Shown: positions 34,200 through 44,469 of the stretch, piece after piece
How the letters are laid out: each line of letters starts with the position of its first letter
Numbering within the stretch: the first letter of the stretch is position 1
From: Clostridia bacterium
Lineage (GTDB): Bacteria > Bacillota > Clostridia > Christensenellales > Borkfalkiaceae
Reading direction: 5' to 3'
Length of the DNA: 64,000 nt
Assembly: GCA_017396365.1 (NCBI GenBank)
Contig: JAFQMD010000012.1
Location: forward strand, 1-64,000
Made by a program: the position numbers and the translations under genes
Notes under the pieces: model-generated
Databases searched by the model: none
What the model saw: the letters and a program-made list of their open reading frames with translations, nothing else
What the model was told of the DNA's origin: nothing

Positions 34200-35048
34200 T
34201 TATTCTTCTTTAGTCTCTTTTTTGTATTGCGAAGGCGTAATACCAAAAACCTTCTTAAAAGCGATATTGTAGTTTTTAGGGTTGTCCCAACCTAAAATAG
34301 ATGCGGTTTGCGTAACGGTATGGGTTTTTAATAGGTTAGTCGATTCTCTGAGTTTTATTGCGTTGTTGTACGAAAGAAGTGTTTTGCCCATATATTTTTT
34401 AAATTGTCTACACACGTAGCCGTGCGCGAACCCCGTCGTTTTAACTATTTCGTCTATAGAACTAAAAACGAAGTCTCCGTTCTCAATTCTGTTTACGAGC
34501 GCGAATATCCATTCGGGTAGAAGAAGTTTCTTTTCGTACTTAGTTTGAACGATAAATCCTAAAAGTTCGGTTATTATAGACGTGTGTATATCTTCGAGAA
34601 CTTCAGGCGAAAAAGTATAAAGGTTTTGATTAAAATAAGTTGCCTTTTCTTCTAAAGAAACGAGTTGGCTCTCGGTAAGTTTCTTCTTAAAAATAGGGGA
34701 GAGTCTCGGCAAGTCTTCTATTAAATCAAGATTGAACATATTGCAAATTTTTTCCATTTTTTCGGCGGACACGTAGAAATCCCTATGCTGACTATTTTCT
34801 TTAAGGCGTGATAGTTGATGCCTGTTTTTTGGGGTTATAAAATAGAAGTCGCCGCGAGAAAGTTGTGTGGGAAGATTGCCGTCTATAGAATGATTACAAG
34901 TTCCCGACGTTATAACGCTAAACTCATAAAAAACGTGTCTGTGCGCAACAGGGCTTGTAAAAAAGCCCCAAGTCGCAGTATAGCGATGGTCTGATATGTC
35001 TTTTAAGGTGAAAAAATTTTTCATGATATTTTCTGTGTCTTTTCCCAT
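34200..35048 (-). CDS. AraC family regulator, tandem copy B
   Basis: 282 aa if it starts at 35048; an in-frame ATG at 35024 (MKNFFTLKDISD) aligns with the start of copy A and may be the real one. It has the same plan as copy A, including QLSRGDFYFITPKNRHQL and the two-HTH end. The cupin half differs more than the DNA-binding half, which suggests that the copies recognise similar sites but different ligands. It is 114 bp from copy A. Confidence 0.9.
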   Translation of the reverse strand: MGKDTENIMKNFFTLKDISDHRYTATWGFFTSPVAHRHVFYEFSVITSGTCNHSIDGNLPTQLSRGDFYFITPKNRHQLSRLKENSQHRDFYVSAEKMEKICNMFNLDLIEDLPRLSPIFKKKLTESQLVSLEEKATYFNQNLYTFSPEVLEDIHTSIITELLGFIVQTKYEKKLLLPEWIFALVNRIENGDFVFSSIDEIVKTTGFAHGYVCRQFKKYMGKTLLSYNNAIKLRESTNLLKTHTVTQTASILGWDNPKNYNIAFKKVFGITPSQYKKETKEE

Positions 35049-35541
35049 ATTAAAACCCCGATTACAGCAAATATTTCTAAAATTTTTTAGTTTCGCAAAA
35101 TTATAAAGTCAAAATTAAAAACAGCAATTATAGTCATAAAAGGTTGCCTATAAGTCGATTAAAGGCAAATTTTGCCCTTTTGCAAATTCGATCAATTAGC
35201 AACTTAAGTAAATGATAATACAAACTTTTCTTTTTGTCAACAAAAATCAAAAATTTAGCAAGGACTAAACGGCAACGTAACGCCACAAAATTTTTAAAAG
35301 CCGTTTGATTTTACACTAAAAACGTTTTATTTTTTACCTTGTAAAACGCCTAAATTTGTGATAAAATTCGTATCGTTAGAAAAGTTTTGTGTTTCTATCA
35401 CAAATAGATACTTCGTCCATTTGCATATATGTCATATATCGGCAAAAATCGAGAGTGAACTTTAGATTAAAAATCGACAGTCAAGCAAGTCAACCACAAA
35501 CAAAAAGGTCAAAAAACGGTGTATATTTTTAAAATAAGGGG
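35049..35541. other. AT-rich intergenic region between divergent AraC B and the second transport cluster
   Basis: About 490 bp without a supported gene. It holds one copy of the TATAAGTCGATTA motif at 35146-35166, here within a GCC...GGC stem. Nothing else is recognised. It is a natural place for AraC binding sites. Confidence 0.5.
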
Positions 35542-35570
35542 TTGCTCGGTGGTTCTAAAAATGATATAAT
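35542..35570 (+). promoter_or_regulatory. Promoter of the second transport cluster
   Basis: TTGCTC, 17 bp, perfect TATAAT. The transcript would start near 35577 and have a leader of about 145 nt. Confidence 0.65.
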
Positions 35571-35619
35571 ATATAATGCAAAAAGAACGAAATCTTAAAA
35601 CTTAGCGAGTATTTTTTTG

Positions 35620-35680
35620 GAAAGGCGCGCCTTTCTTTCGTTTTTCAAACGAAAGAATACCTTAAAGGAGAAAGCCTTTT
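35620..35680 (+). promoter_or_regulatory. Structured leader with three hairpins
   Basis: A perfect 16-bp palindrome GAAAGGCGCGCCTTTC at 35620-35635. A hairpin follows (CTTTCGTTT, loop TTC, AAACGAAAG at 35635-35655), then a small hairpin with AAAGG facing CCTTT at 35664-35679. The first two share a base, so they could compete. No T-run follows. It could control transcript stability or early elongation. Confidence 0.5.
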
Positions 35681-35721
35681 GAAATAATACGCCAGTTTTT
35701 AATTTTTTATGGAGGAAATTT

Positions 35722-37443
35722 ATGAAGAAAATTTTAGTTGTTTTTCTCTCTCTCGTTCTCGTTTTTAGTATGGGAATAAGTTGTAGAAGAGGCGGAGAAA
35801 AAATCGACAAATCAAAAACGCAATTATACGTAACGACCTTTGAAGGCGGTTACGGCACGGCTTGGTTAGAAGCGGTTGAAACCCGTTTCCAAGACGCATA
35901 CGCAGAAGTTTCGTTTGAACCTGGTAAAAAGGGCGTTCAAATCATTATCAAGCCCGAGCGTGAATTAACGCACGACTCCCTTATCGTTAACCTTAAGGGC
36001 AGTAAGCAAGAAGTCTTCTTTACCGAGTCGGTTAACTATTACGACTTAAAGCAAAGAAATTTGCTTTACGATATTTCGGAAGCCGTAACTAAACCGCTTA
36101 ACTACGATTTCGTTAGCGGAAAGACTATCGAGGGCGAAGAGACCGAAAGTATTGCCGACAAAATGAAAGATCTTCATAGAGATTATTTTAACTCGGGAAA
36201 TAGTGAGAATCCTGCGTTTTTTGGACTTCCTTTCTACGAAGCAACCTACGGAATTATCTATAACGTAGATCTTTTTGAAGAGAACAAGTTGTATTTTGCT
36301 CCTAACGGAAACTTTATTCCTAAGTCTGATTCTCCACGTTCTACCGGACCTGACGGAAAGACGGGCGTAGAGGGTGGCGTTGACTATTCTTTAGACGACG
36401 GTCTTCCCGCAACTTACGACCAGTTCTTTAAACTTTGCGACCAAATGGTTGATAAGGGCATAACTCCTATCACTTGGAACGGCGTTGACCCATTCTATTT
36501 GAACGCTTTAATCGAGAGTTTGCAAGCGGACTACGAAGGCGAAGAACAAATGCGCCTTAACTATACTCAAGACGGAACGGCAACCCACCTTGTAAAAAGC
36601 ATTAAGGCTGACGGAACGGTTGAATTTGAAAAGCCAACTAAGATTACCAAAGAAAACGGATACTTAACGTGGTCTAAACAAGCAGGTAAATATTACGGGT
36701 TAAGTTTCGTTGACAGAATTATTTCGAACACAGACTATTACAACCGTAAAGACGTAGTAACTTCCACCTACGACCAAATTTCTGCTCAAAAGAAATTCGT
36801 AAGTAACACGCTCAACAAAGAAAAAGACATAGCAATGCTTGTTGACGGTTCTTGGTGGCACAACGAGGCGACGTCGGTATTTACCGCCGCAACTCAAAAC
36901 TACGGCGAAAACGTAGGTTCTGCAAAAGCGAGAAGATTTGGACTTATGCCACTTCCAAAAGCAACCGCAGATAAAGTTGGCGAAGGTTATAGCCTGATGG
37001 AAGTTAACAGTTCTATCTGCTTTGTAAACGGTAACCTTGACAAAAAGAAAGACAAGTTGGTAAAAGAATTTATTCAATTCTGCCACACTAACGAATCTCT
37101 TGCAGAGTTTACTACCCAAACTTACACTACTAAGCCGTTTAGTTACACTATGACTGACGAAGAACTTAAAAATATTCCATACTGGGGACAACAGTTGTAT
37201 GGTTTGCACAACGCTGCAAATTACATTCCAAGTTACTCAAAATCGGAACTTTACGTAAAATACGCAAGCGATTTTACCGAAATTTATAGGGGTAAGATGT
37301 TCCAAAGTAAATCTGGCGGAACGTATTTTTTAAGCGCTCATAGTGCAATGATAGAAGATGGAATTACCGCTGAACAATACTTTAAAGGTCTTTCGGAAGT
37401 TTTAAACAAAGGTGAATGGGAAAGGAGATATTTGGGTAAATAG
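35722..37443 (+). CDS. ABC transporter solute-binding lipoprotein (second system)
   Basis: A 573-aa protein with lipobox MGISC (Cys21) and a ribosome site GGAGG. It has a family 1 binding-protein fold: YVTTFEGGYGTAW, ESVNYYDLKQRNLLYDIS, then FGLPFYEATYGIIYN and IAMLVDGSWW. It is larger than usual for the family. It delivers a sugar to the permeases at 37576 and 38507. The upstream promoter and structured leader suggest strong, regulated expression. Confidence 0.88.
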   Translation: MKKILVVFLSLVLVFSMGISCRRGGEKIDKSKTQLYVTTFEGGYGTAWLEAVETRFQDAYAEVSFEPGKKGVQIIIKPERELTHDSLIVNLKGSKQEVFFTESVNYYDLKQRNLLYDISEAVTKPLNYDFVSGKTIEGEETESIADKMKDLHRDYFNSGNSENPAFFGLPFYEATYGIIYNVDLFEENKLYFAPNGNFIPKSDSPRSTGPDGKTGVEGGVDYSLDDGLPATYDQFFKLCDQMVDKGITPITWNGVDPFYLNALIESLQADYEGEEQMRLNYTQDGTATHLVKSIKADGTVEFEKPTKITKENGYLTWSKQAGKYYGLSFVDRIISNTDYYNRKDVVTSTYDQISAQKKFVSNTLNKEKDIAMLVDGSWWHNEATSVFTAATQNYGENVGSAKARRFGLMPLPKATADKVGEGYSLMEVNSSICFVNGNLDKKKDKLVKEFIQFCHTNESLAEFTTQTYTTKPFSYTMTDEELKNIPYWGQQLYGLHNAANYIPSYSKSELYVKYASDFTEIYRGKMFQSKSGGTYFLSAHSAMIEDGITAEQYFKGLSEVLNKGEWERRYLGK

Positions 37444-37462
37444 CCCACAGATAGATAAACCG

Positions 37463-37499
37463 AGAGTTATTCCAAGTCTTAACGATTTGGGATAACTCT
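37463..37499 (+). other. Hairpin between binding protein and permease genes
   Basis: AGAGTTATTCCAAGTC faces GATTTGGGATAACTCT (two mismatches) with a 5-nt loop and only a short T-run. In many importer operons such a stem lets the binding protein be made in excess over the permeases; that role is inferred here. Confidence 0.55.
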
Positions 37500-37575
37500 T
37501 TAAGGCTCTTTATAAGAGTTGGTTTTCGACGCACGGAGTGCGATTTAGATTAAACTATAAAAGAAGGATTAAGAT

Positions 37576-38496
37576 ATGGCTGTACAACATATCAAAGGAA
37601 AAAGAAAAAAAGATTTAATTTTTTACATAGTAACACTGGCTATTCCCGTGTTACAATTTAGCATTTTTTATATCGGTGTAAACTTTAGATCAATTTTAAT
37701 GATGTTCCAAGAATTCGTAGATGCCGAAACGGGTTTCGTTTTTTTGGGATTTGACAACCTTTTTAAAAACTTTGTTTCGGTTTTTAAAGAACTTTCCGAC
37801 GGAGATATTTTCTTGCCCGTACTTAAAAATTCGCTCGTTGCGTATTTCGTAAGTCTTATTGCGGGCACGGGACTCGCGTTGATTTTCTCGTACTACATTT
37901 ACAAAAAATTCCCATTGCACGGAATGGTAAAGGTAGTTTTGTTTACCCCGTCTATTATTTCGGGAATAGTTCTCGTTTCTATATTCCATCAATTCGTTGA
38001 CGTTGTTATACCCAACGTTTTTAGCGCGTTCGGTATGGAAATTGACGGGTTGATTGCAAATCCTAATACGAGATTCGGAACAATTTTGTTCTACTGCATA
38101 TGGATAGGATTCGGCGGTAGCATACTTTTATACGTAGGCGCAATGAACAATATTTCGGAATCGATTTCCGAGGCGTGCAAACTCGACGGCGCTAATTTAT
38201 TGCAAGAAATGATTTATATCGTGTTACCGCTTATTTACCCAACCTTAGTAACCTTTTTAGTAGTAGGCGTAAGCGGAATATTTACGAGCCAACTTGCAAT
38301 TTTTGCAATATACGGAACGGGCGCAAGTCCGCATATTTGGACGTTTGGATATTATATGTTTAAAGAAACTCAAGGCGCGGGATACGCAAGATATCCAGAA
38401 CTTGCAACTATGGGTATTATAATGACTTTAATAGTTGCTCCGCTTACTTTCTTAGTAAAATGGTGGCTTGAAAAAATAGGCCCGTCGCAGGAGTGA
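37576..38496 (+). CDS. ABC sugar transporter permease (second system, first subunit)
   Basis: A 306-aa protein with six membrane segments (LIFYIVTLAIPVLQFSIFYI first). The EAA loop reads ISEACKLDGANLLQEMIYIVLP. The start follows AAGAAGGA. It pairs with the next gene; again no ATPase gene is nearby. Confidence 0.9.
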   Translation: MAVQHIKGKRKKDLIFYIVTLAIPVLQFSIFYIGVNFRSILMMFQEFVDAETGFVFLGFDNLFKNFVSVFKELSDGDIFLPVLKNSLVAYFVSLIAGTGLALIFSYYIYKKFPLHGMVKVVLFTPSIISGIVLVSIFHQFVDVVIPNVFSAFGMEIDGLIANPNTRFGTILFYCIWIGFGGSILLYVGAMNNISESISEACKLDGANLLQEMIYIVLPLIYPTLVTFLVVGVSGIFTSQLAIFAIYGTGASPHIWTFGYYMFKETQGAGYARYPELATMGIIMTLIVAPLTFLVKWWLEKIGPSQE

Positions 38497-38506
38497 GGTG
38501 AAAAGC

Positions 38507-39385
38507 ATGGTAGCAAAAACAAAAAAGAAACAGCCGTTATTTGCGATTATAACGCTTACGGTGTTGATAATTTACATGATTTCACTTGTTATACCGCTTA
38601 TTTGGGGTATTTACACTTCGCTACTTAGTAACGTTGAATACGGTATGATTCCAAATCCGTCGCTTACTTTTGAAACGTATATGACTGCGTTTGACGTTTT
38701 CTCCGTTCCTATATCAGAACTCGACGGTTCGACCAGAGAAGTTTTCTACGAAGAAATGATGCTCAACTCAGTTATTTATTCGTTAGGTTGCGCACTTTGT
38801 CAAACGTCAGTTCTTTGTATAACGGCGTACTCTACTTCAAGATTTAATTTTAAATTTGATAAAGTTATATATACTATAGTTATTATAACTATGATTTTGC
38901 CTATCGTCGGTAGTTTACCGTCTGAAATAGCAGTTGCAGACTTTTTTAACCTACGTAACAAAATCTGGGGTATGTTTATAATGAAATCGCATTTCCTAGG
39001 AATGTATTATCTCGTATTCAACGCTATGTTTAGGAGTGTTCCAAAAGACTTTGACGAGGCTGCGTATATAGACGGAGCGGGCAATTTTACCATCTTTTTC
39101 AAGATTATTTTCCCGATTACGGTAGGTACGTTCGTAACCATAGCGCTCATCAACTTCATAAGTTTTTGGAACGATTATACGACTCCGCTTATTTATATGC
39201 CGAATATCCCTACGGTTGCGTACGGTTTGTACGGTTTCGTTCAAGAGTCAACGACGGCTGATAAGGTAGGCACGCCTATTAAACTCGCGGCTTGTATGCT
39301 CGTGTTTATACCTAACTTTATTATTTTCTTAGTGTTTAGAAACAAATTGATAGGCAACATTTCGATGGGTGGTTTAAAAGAGTAA
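38507..39385 (+). CDS. ABC sugar transporter permease (second system, second subunit)
   Basis: A 292-aa protein. ATG 38507 is chosen because GAGGTG lies 6 nt upstream; a GTG at 38498 is also in frame. It has six membrane segments, EAA loop DEAAYIDGAGNFTIFFKIIFP, and the usual tail KLIGNISMGGLKE. It forms the channel with the permease before it. Confidence 0.9.
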   Translation: MVAKTKKKQPLFAIITLTVLIIYMISLVIPLIWGIYTSLLSNVEYGMIPNPSLTFETYMTAFDVFSVPISELDGSTREVFYEEMMLNSVIYSLGCALCQTSVLCITAYSTSRFNFKFDKVIYTIVIITMILPIVGSLPSEIAVADFFNLRNKIWGMFIMKSHFLGMYYLVFNAMFRSVPKDFDEAAYIDGAGNFTIFFKIIFPITVGTFVTIALINFISFWNDYTTPLIYMPNIPTVAYGLYGFVQESTTADKVGTPIKLAACMLVFIPNFIIFLVFRNKLIGNISMGGLKE

Positions 39386-39421
39386 TTTTAATCACGAAAT
39401 AACCTTTGATAAGGAGTATAT

Positions 39422-42400
39422 ATGAAAAACAACAAAAAAGGTTTTTTAATAACGCTATTAGTGGCGCTCGTAATTTCGTTGGGCGCTACGCTTGGCGTAT
39501 GGATAAACGAAATTCGCGTACAAGGAACGGGTGAAAATCCCGTTTTAAGCGGTGGGGACGTTGAGGAAGAATATTTGATCGGGGAATATACTGATATTTC
39601 ATCGGCAACGCTTACCTACGGCGGTCAAACGCAAGACGCAAAGATTACGGTTGTAAGACCTAACGGGGAAAAAGTCGCAAGTCCTAAAGTTCATCTTACT
39701 ACGGGCGGAATTTATACCGTTGAATACAGCGCTGTGTTTAGCGGAAAAACTCAAGTAGTAACTAAAGAATTTAAAGTAAAAATCCCATTGTTTTCTTCAA
39801 CTTCCGGCTCGTCGAGCGCAGAAGTTTACGGAGAAGACAAATCGCAGTATGCGACGGGTAAGAAAGGCGTTGAACTTAAACTTACCGAGGGCGACAAGAT
39901 AAACTATAACGAAGTTATAGATTTAAGAAAAAGCGACGGAACGATAATGGAATTTTTCGTACTTCCTGAAGGTGGCGCGGGAACGGCTGATTTTAGAAAG
40001 TTAACTTTAACTTTAACCGATTTCCACAATCCTGACGTTTCATTGACTATCATTATGCAATGTTCTGCAGTGGCATCCGTTGGCGATGGCGAAGAAAAGT
40101 GGTATCTCAATTACACGTACTGTTTGGCAGGCGGTCAAAACCAAACTCCTACCGGTATGGAAGGTTCTAAAAAGCACGTCGGTGGAGACTGGGGCGCGGT
40201 AACTCGTTTCTCGTTCTACGGACAACATCACTCGGCAGGCGCTAAAGAAACGCTTGCAGTCGGTAATGAGAGTTTAAGGGTTGAATATAACGAAACCGAA
40301 AACGCAGTTTATTTAAACGATACAAAAGTTATTACTTTAGACAATCTCGACCATTTTGACGCGGAGTGGAACGGTTTTACCACGGGCGAAGTTAAAATGA
40401 GCCTTATGGGTGAAAAGTTTAATATTCCGTTTGCAAAAATAATGATTACTAAAATCGGAGCGAACAATCTCAACGTTCCCGAAGGTATTTTGGCGGACAC
40501 CGAAGGCCCTAAAATTACCGTTGATTTCGACGGATTTGACGAGAACAACTTACCAAAGGCAGGTAAGGGCTTAAGTTATCCCGTATTTGACGCGAGCGCG
40601 CTAGATATGGTTGCAGGCGTCGTTCCCGTAAGCACTAAGGTTTACTATAACTACGAGTCTGAACAAAGAAGTAGCGTTTCCATCAAAGACGGAAGATTTA
40701 AAACGAATAAGGCGGGTAAATATACTATTGAATATACCGCGGTTGACGGATATAGAAACGAAGAGACAAAACTCGTTCATATCGAATGCTTAGAAACTTC
40801 GGCGGACATTACCGTTAGCGCAGTCGGCTCGTACGTAACGGCTGGTAAAACTGGCGAACTTATTTTCCCTGCGGGAATAGATTACGCAGGCGGAACGGGT
40901 AGAGTAAAGACCTACGCTATTGCAACCGCTCCAAGTGGCGCGAAAATAGCAATCGACGACGGTTTTAGACCTGAAGAAGTAGGAACTTATGCGATTTCTC
41001 TTTTGGCTGAAGACACGCTCGGAAAAATTAAATCTTTCAATTACGATTTACAAATTGAAGTAAATAACGAGCCCGTATTTATTGACGACGTAGTTTTGCC
41101 GAGATATTTCCTTGCTGGATATAAATACGAATTGCCGTCGCTTACCGCTTACGATTATTCTTCGGGCAAAGCGGAAATAGCAACTACTATTGCTATCGCG
41201 GACGGTAGCGGAACTAAAGATTTATCTGCAAACGTTGCTACTTTTACTGCGGACTCCGACGGATACGCAACCGTAATTTACAAGGCTACGGGTAAAAACG
41301 GCAACAGCCAAAAAGAATATAAAATAAGGGTTATTGACGTTTGGAGAAACCAAGAAGAATATACTCTTGATATGGGCAAATACTTCTATGGCGAAGGTAT
41401 TACTTCGGTTGCAAAAGACGAGTGCGTTGTGGTAAGTTCTACCACCGATACCGAATATACTTTTGTAAATCCGGTAATTGCAGATGCTTTTGAAATGAAA
41501 TTTGCCATTACTAAAGGTGATTTTGATTATTTGACTATCGTATTTGAAGATAGCGTTGACAGTAACGTTAAACTCACTATCGAAATTGAAAGGTCGTTAA
41601 GTAGCGCAAACTTACCGCTTACTATAAACGGAAGGGTTATGAGAGATCCGGCGCAAGCAGGCTTTAAAGACGGCAAAGATTTCTATTTCTTATACGAGCA
41701 GTCGTCGAATATGCTTTCTAACGACGCGTCGTTTAAATACGTAGTTAAAAACCAAGACGGAAGTTTATTTGAAGGATTCCCATCGGGTAAAATTTACGTT
41801 AGAGTAATCGTAAAGGACGTAGAAAGTGGTAAAACTGCGGAAGTTTCTTGGAAGAATTTCGGCGGTCAATCGCTTAAATATAACGAATACGACACAATTA
41901 AACCGTTTGTAAGCATAGTAGGTAATTACGCGTCAAGTTATAATCTCGGTTCTGTAGCGGAAATTTATCCCGCTATCGCGGCGGACGTTCTTTCACCTGA
42001 ACTTATCACGAGTTTAACGGTATATGATCCTAACGGAAACGTCGTTAAGGACGTTGACGGGTTAGAACTTTCGGAAGTTCCTTTTAACAGGTCGTATTTT
42101 GTAAACTTAGATTCATACGGCGGTTACAGTATCGTATACGAAGCGCAAGACTATATGGAAGAAACTATAAAATATTATTGCGCTCTCTACGTTACGGATA
42201 TCGACGCTCCGATAATCAGTTTGGAACAAGAAATTAAGACGGAAGTTAAAAAAGGTAAAAAGATTAATATTGTAAAGGCTACCGCAGAAGATAATCTTGA
42301 CGAAAAAGTGGAAGTTTACGTTTATTTAGTAACTCCGTCAGGCGTTATCTTACCGGTTGAAAACGGCGGAACTTATAAGGCTACTGAAAAGGGCGTTTAC

Positions 42401-42472
42401 AAAATTAGATATATGAGCATAGACTCCTATGGAAATATGCGAATAGACGTTTACGAAATAACTGTAGTATAA
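39422..42472 (+). CDS. Membrane-anchored extracellular protein with Ig-like domains
   Basis: A 1016-aa protein starting behind AAGGAG. One N-terminal membrane segment (FLITLLVALVISLGATLGVW) is followed by multiple beta domains. Several are Ig/Big_3-like, ending in patterns such as GKYTIEYTAVDGYRNE, GTYAISLLAEDTLG and GVYKIRYMSIDSYGN. A region near residues 135-345 looks like a sugar-binding jellyroll (FRKLTLTLTDFHNPDVSL, EAEW-type end). No catalytic motif is recognised. It sits in an operon with a sugar importer and a DUF4838 protein, so it probably presents or binds glycan. Confidence 0.7.
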   Translation: MKNNKKGFLITLLVALVISLGATLGVWINEIRVQGTGENPVLSGGDVEEEYLIGEYTDISSATLTYGGQTQDAKITVVRPNGEKVASPKVHLTTGGIYTVEYSAVFSGKTQVVTKEFKVKIPLFSSTSGSSSAEVYGEDKSQYATGKKGVELKLTEGDKINYNEVIDLRKSDGTIMEFFVLPEGGAGTADFRKLTLTLTDFHNPDVSLTIIMQCSAVASVGDGEEKWYLNYTYCLAGGQNQTPTGMEGSKKHVGGDWGAVTRFSFYGQHHSAGAKETLAVGNESLRVEYNETENAVYLNDTKVITLDNLDHFDAEWNGFTTGEVKMSLMGEKFNIPFAKIMITKIGANNLNVPEGILADTEGPKITVDFDGFDENNLPKAGKGLSYPVFDASALDMVAGVVPVSTKVYYNYESEQRSSVSIKDGRFKTNKAGKYTIEYTAVDGYRNEETKLVHIECLETSADITVSAVGSYVTAGKTGELIFPAGIDYAGGTGRVKTYAIATAPSGAKIAIDDGFRPEEVGTYAISLLAEDTLGKIKSFNYDLQIEVNNEPVFIDDVVLPRYFLAGYKYELPSLTAYDYSSGKAEIATTIAIADGSGTKDLSANVATFTADSDGYATVIYKATGKNGNSQKEYKIRVIDVWRNQEEYTLDMGKYFYGEGITSVAKDECVVVSSTTDTEYTFVNPVIADAFEMKFAITKGDFDYLTIVFEDSVDSNVKLTIEIERSLSSANLPLTINGRVMRDPAQAGFKDGKDFYFLYEQSSNMLSNDASFKYVVKNQDGSLFEGFPSGKIYVRVIVKDVESGKTAEVSWKNFGGQSLKYNEYDTIKPFVSIVGNYASSYNLGSVAEIYPAIAADVLSPELITSLTVYDPNGNVVKDVDGLELSEVPFNRSYFVNLDSYGGYSIVYEAQDYMEETIKYYCALYVTDIDAPIISLEQEIKTEVKKGKKINIVKATAEDNLDEKVEVYVYLVTPSGVILPVENGGTYKATEKGVYKIRYMSIDSYGNMRIDVYEITVV

Positions 42473-42483
42473 GGAGGGCGATT

Positions 42484-44433
42484 ATGGAAACAACGAACAA
42501 AGAAAATAAAGCAAAATCAACCAAAAAAATCAGATTGATTGCGATTATAGTTGCTGCGGTAATAGCCCTTTCAACAGTTTCGTTCTTCGTAATTAGATGC
42601 GCGGTAAACGGCAAAGATAAAGATCCTATCGTTAGAGGTCTTCACGAAAGAACGGCTACTGAAACGGATATAGATCTCGTTAAAGAAGGAAAGACCGATT
42701 ACGTGATAGTACTTGGAGAAAACGAAAAAAACGAGCAAGTATTATTTGCAAGTAGCGAGTTAATTCAAAATTTTTCTAAGGCAACGGGTATATATTTACA
42801 GACGAAAAAAGATTCCGAAATAAACTATTCAAAAGATAGCAAAGTTTTATCAATCGGCGAAACGTCGCTTTTACAAAAGGCAGGCGTTACCTTTGATAAA
42901 GGGGAACTCGGTTCTTCGGGTTACGTAGTAAAAACGGTAGGTAGTTCGGTATTTATGGTCGGCGCAACGGGTACGGGCTCTATTAACGCCGTTTACGGAT
43001 GGCTTAAAGAGCAGTTCGGTTACGAATACTTTGCAATAGGCGAAGTCGCCATTGATACAAACGTTACAAACGAAAAACTTTTAGACGTAACTCTTAAAGA
43101 AAAGCCAGATTTTGAATACAGACTTGCAAACTACGGTGAGGCTGTAGGCGACCCTATAAATGCCTATAGAGCAAGATTTAATCCTTTCCATAGTTTGTGG
43201 ATAAACTTTGACGGAGCAGATTATCATACTGCTTTTGAAATCGTTCCGCCAAGCATATATCAAGAAGAACATCCTACTTGGTATTCTGAAGACGACACTC
43301 AACTTTGTATGTCGAGAGATCCAGACGGATTGTCAGACGTAGTTGTTGAAAGAATTAAAAAAGAACTTGTTGCAAATCCTGATAGAAACATTTTGACTGT
43401 TACTCAAGAAGACGTAAACACTTGGTGTACTTGCGAATCTTGTACTGCGTCTTTAAATAAATACGGCACTAACTCGGCTGTATATATATTATTTATGAAT
43501 AAGGTTGCAACCAAGGTTCAAAACTGGCTTGACGAGACCGATCCTGATAGAGACGTTAAAATTGCAATGTTTGCATATCATCAAACGGAAGAAGCCCCCG
43601 TTAAAGAGACTAAAAAGGGATACGAACCGATGGACGAATCTCTCCGTTTGCACGATAGTCTTGCGCTTTTCTACTGTCCTATTTTTGCAAGTTACTACTA
43701 CGATTTCTATTCTGAAGAAAATATAAACGTTGCGCAAACGTTGGATAAGTGGAGCGTTTTGGCAAAGAATATTTTTGCATGGATTTACGGAACTAACTTC
43801 CAACTTTATTTAGCGCCGTACAACAACTTTAACTCTATGCAAAATAACTACCGTTTCCTTTATGATAGAGGTACGAAATACGTCTTTGACCAACATCAAT
43901 TCAACCAAGATTCAGGAACTGACTGGTATAAACTTAAAGGATATCTTTCTTCTAATCTTCAATGGCAAATAGACCAAAGCCAAGAAGACCTTTTAGACAG
44001 ATTCTTTACTAACTACTATAAGGGCGCGTCTGAGGCGATGAGAAAACTTTTCGACGCAGAACAAACTTGGTTTGCTTACCTTGCAGAGCATAAGGCTTAT
44101 ACGGGCGAAATCGGATACACGAAATCGACTTTATTTAAAGAAGATTATTGGCCACGCGGATTGATTGAAAACTGGCTCGATATTATTGACGAAGCGTACA
44201 AGGCAATCGAGGAACTTCAAGTTACTAATCCGTCTCTTCATGAGACGTTACACGACAGAATTACTTACGAGAGTTTAGCGTTTAGATTTATTCAACTTGA
44301 AATGTATAGCGTTTACTATTCTGACAACGAACTTCAAAGAATGAAAAAATCTTTCCGTGACGATTGTAACGAATTGGGCGTATCGCACTACAGAGAACAA
44401 GAAGGTATTGCAAGTTATATAGGTCAATTTTAA
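42484..44433 (+). CDS. Membrane-anchored DUF4838 family protein, putative glycosidase
   Basis: A 649-aa protein. A membrane segment near residues 17-38 anchors it; the body is outside. Residues about 75-195 look like the N-terminal domain shared with GH67/GH20-type enzymes (FASSELIQNFSKATGIYLQ, GWLKEQFGYEYFAIGEV). DUF4838 follows, with the conserved cysteine knot W314-C315-T-C317-E-S-C320 and a TIM-barrel-like pattern. Activity has been inferred only from fold in this family, so the substrate is unknown. A second DUF4838 domain is in the protein at 52045. It starts 11 bp after the Ig protein, behind AAGGAGGG. Confidence 0.75.
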   Translation: METTNKENKAKSTKKIRLIAIIVAAVIALSTVSFFVIRCAVNGKDKDPIVRGLHERTATETDIDLVKEGKTDYVIVLGENEKNEQVLFASSELIQNFSKATGIYLQTKKDSEINYSKDSKVLSIGETSLLQKAGVTFDKGELGSSGYVVKTVGSSVFMVGATGTGSINAVYGWLKEQFGYEYFAIGEVAIDTNVTNEKLLDVTLKEKPDFEYRLANYGEAVGDPINAYRARFNPFHSLWINFDGADYHTAFEIVPPSIYQEEHPTWYSEDDTQLCMSRDPDGLSDVVVERIKKELVANPDRNILTVTQEDVNTWCTCESCTASLNKYGTNSAVYILFMNKVATKVQNWLDETDPDRDVKIAMFAYHQTEEAPVKETKKGYEPMDESLRLHDSLALFYCPIFASYYYDFYSEENINVAQTLDKWSVLAKNIFAWIYGTNFQLYLAPYNNFNSMQNNYRFLYDRGTKYVFDQHQFNQDSGTDWYKLKGYLSSNLQWQIDQSQEDLLDRFFTNYYKGASEAMRKLFDAEQTWFAYLAEHKAYTGEIGYTKSTLFKEDYWPRGLIENWLDIIDEAYKAIEELQVTNPSLHETLHDRITYESLAFRFIQLEMYSVYYSDNELQRMKKSFRDDCNELGVSHYREQEGIASYIGQF

Positions 44434-44469
44434 CAGTTTAAGGTGTAATTTGCGGTTTTAAACCGAAAT

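Noticed and set aside
35577..35606. Nine-codon leader peptide frame after the 35542 promoter
   Set aside because: The ATG lies at or before the likely transcript start and has no ribosome site.
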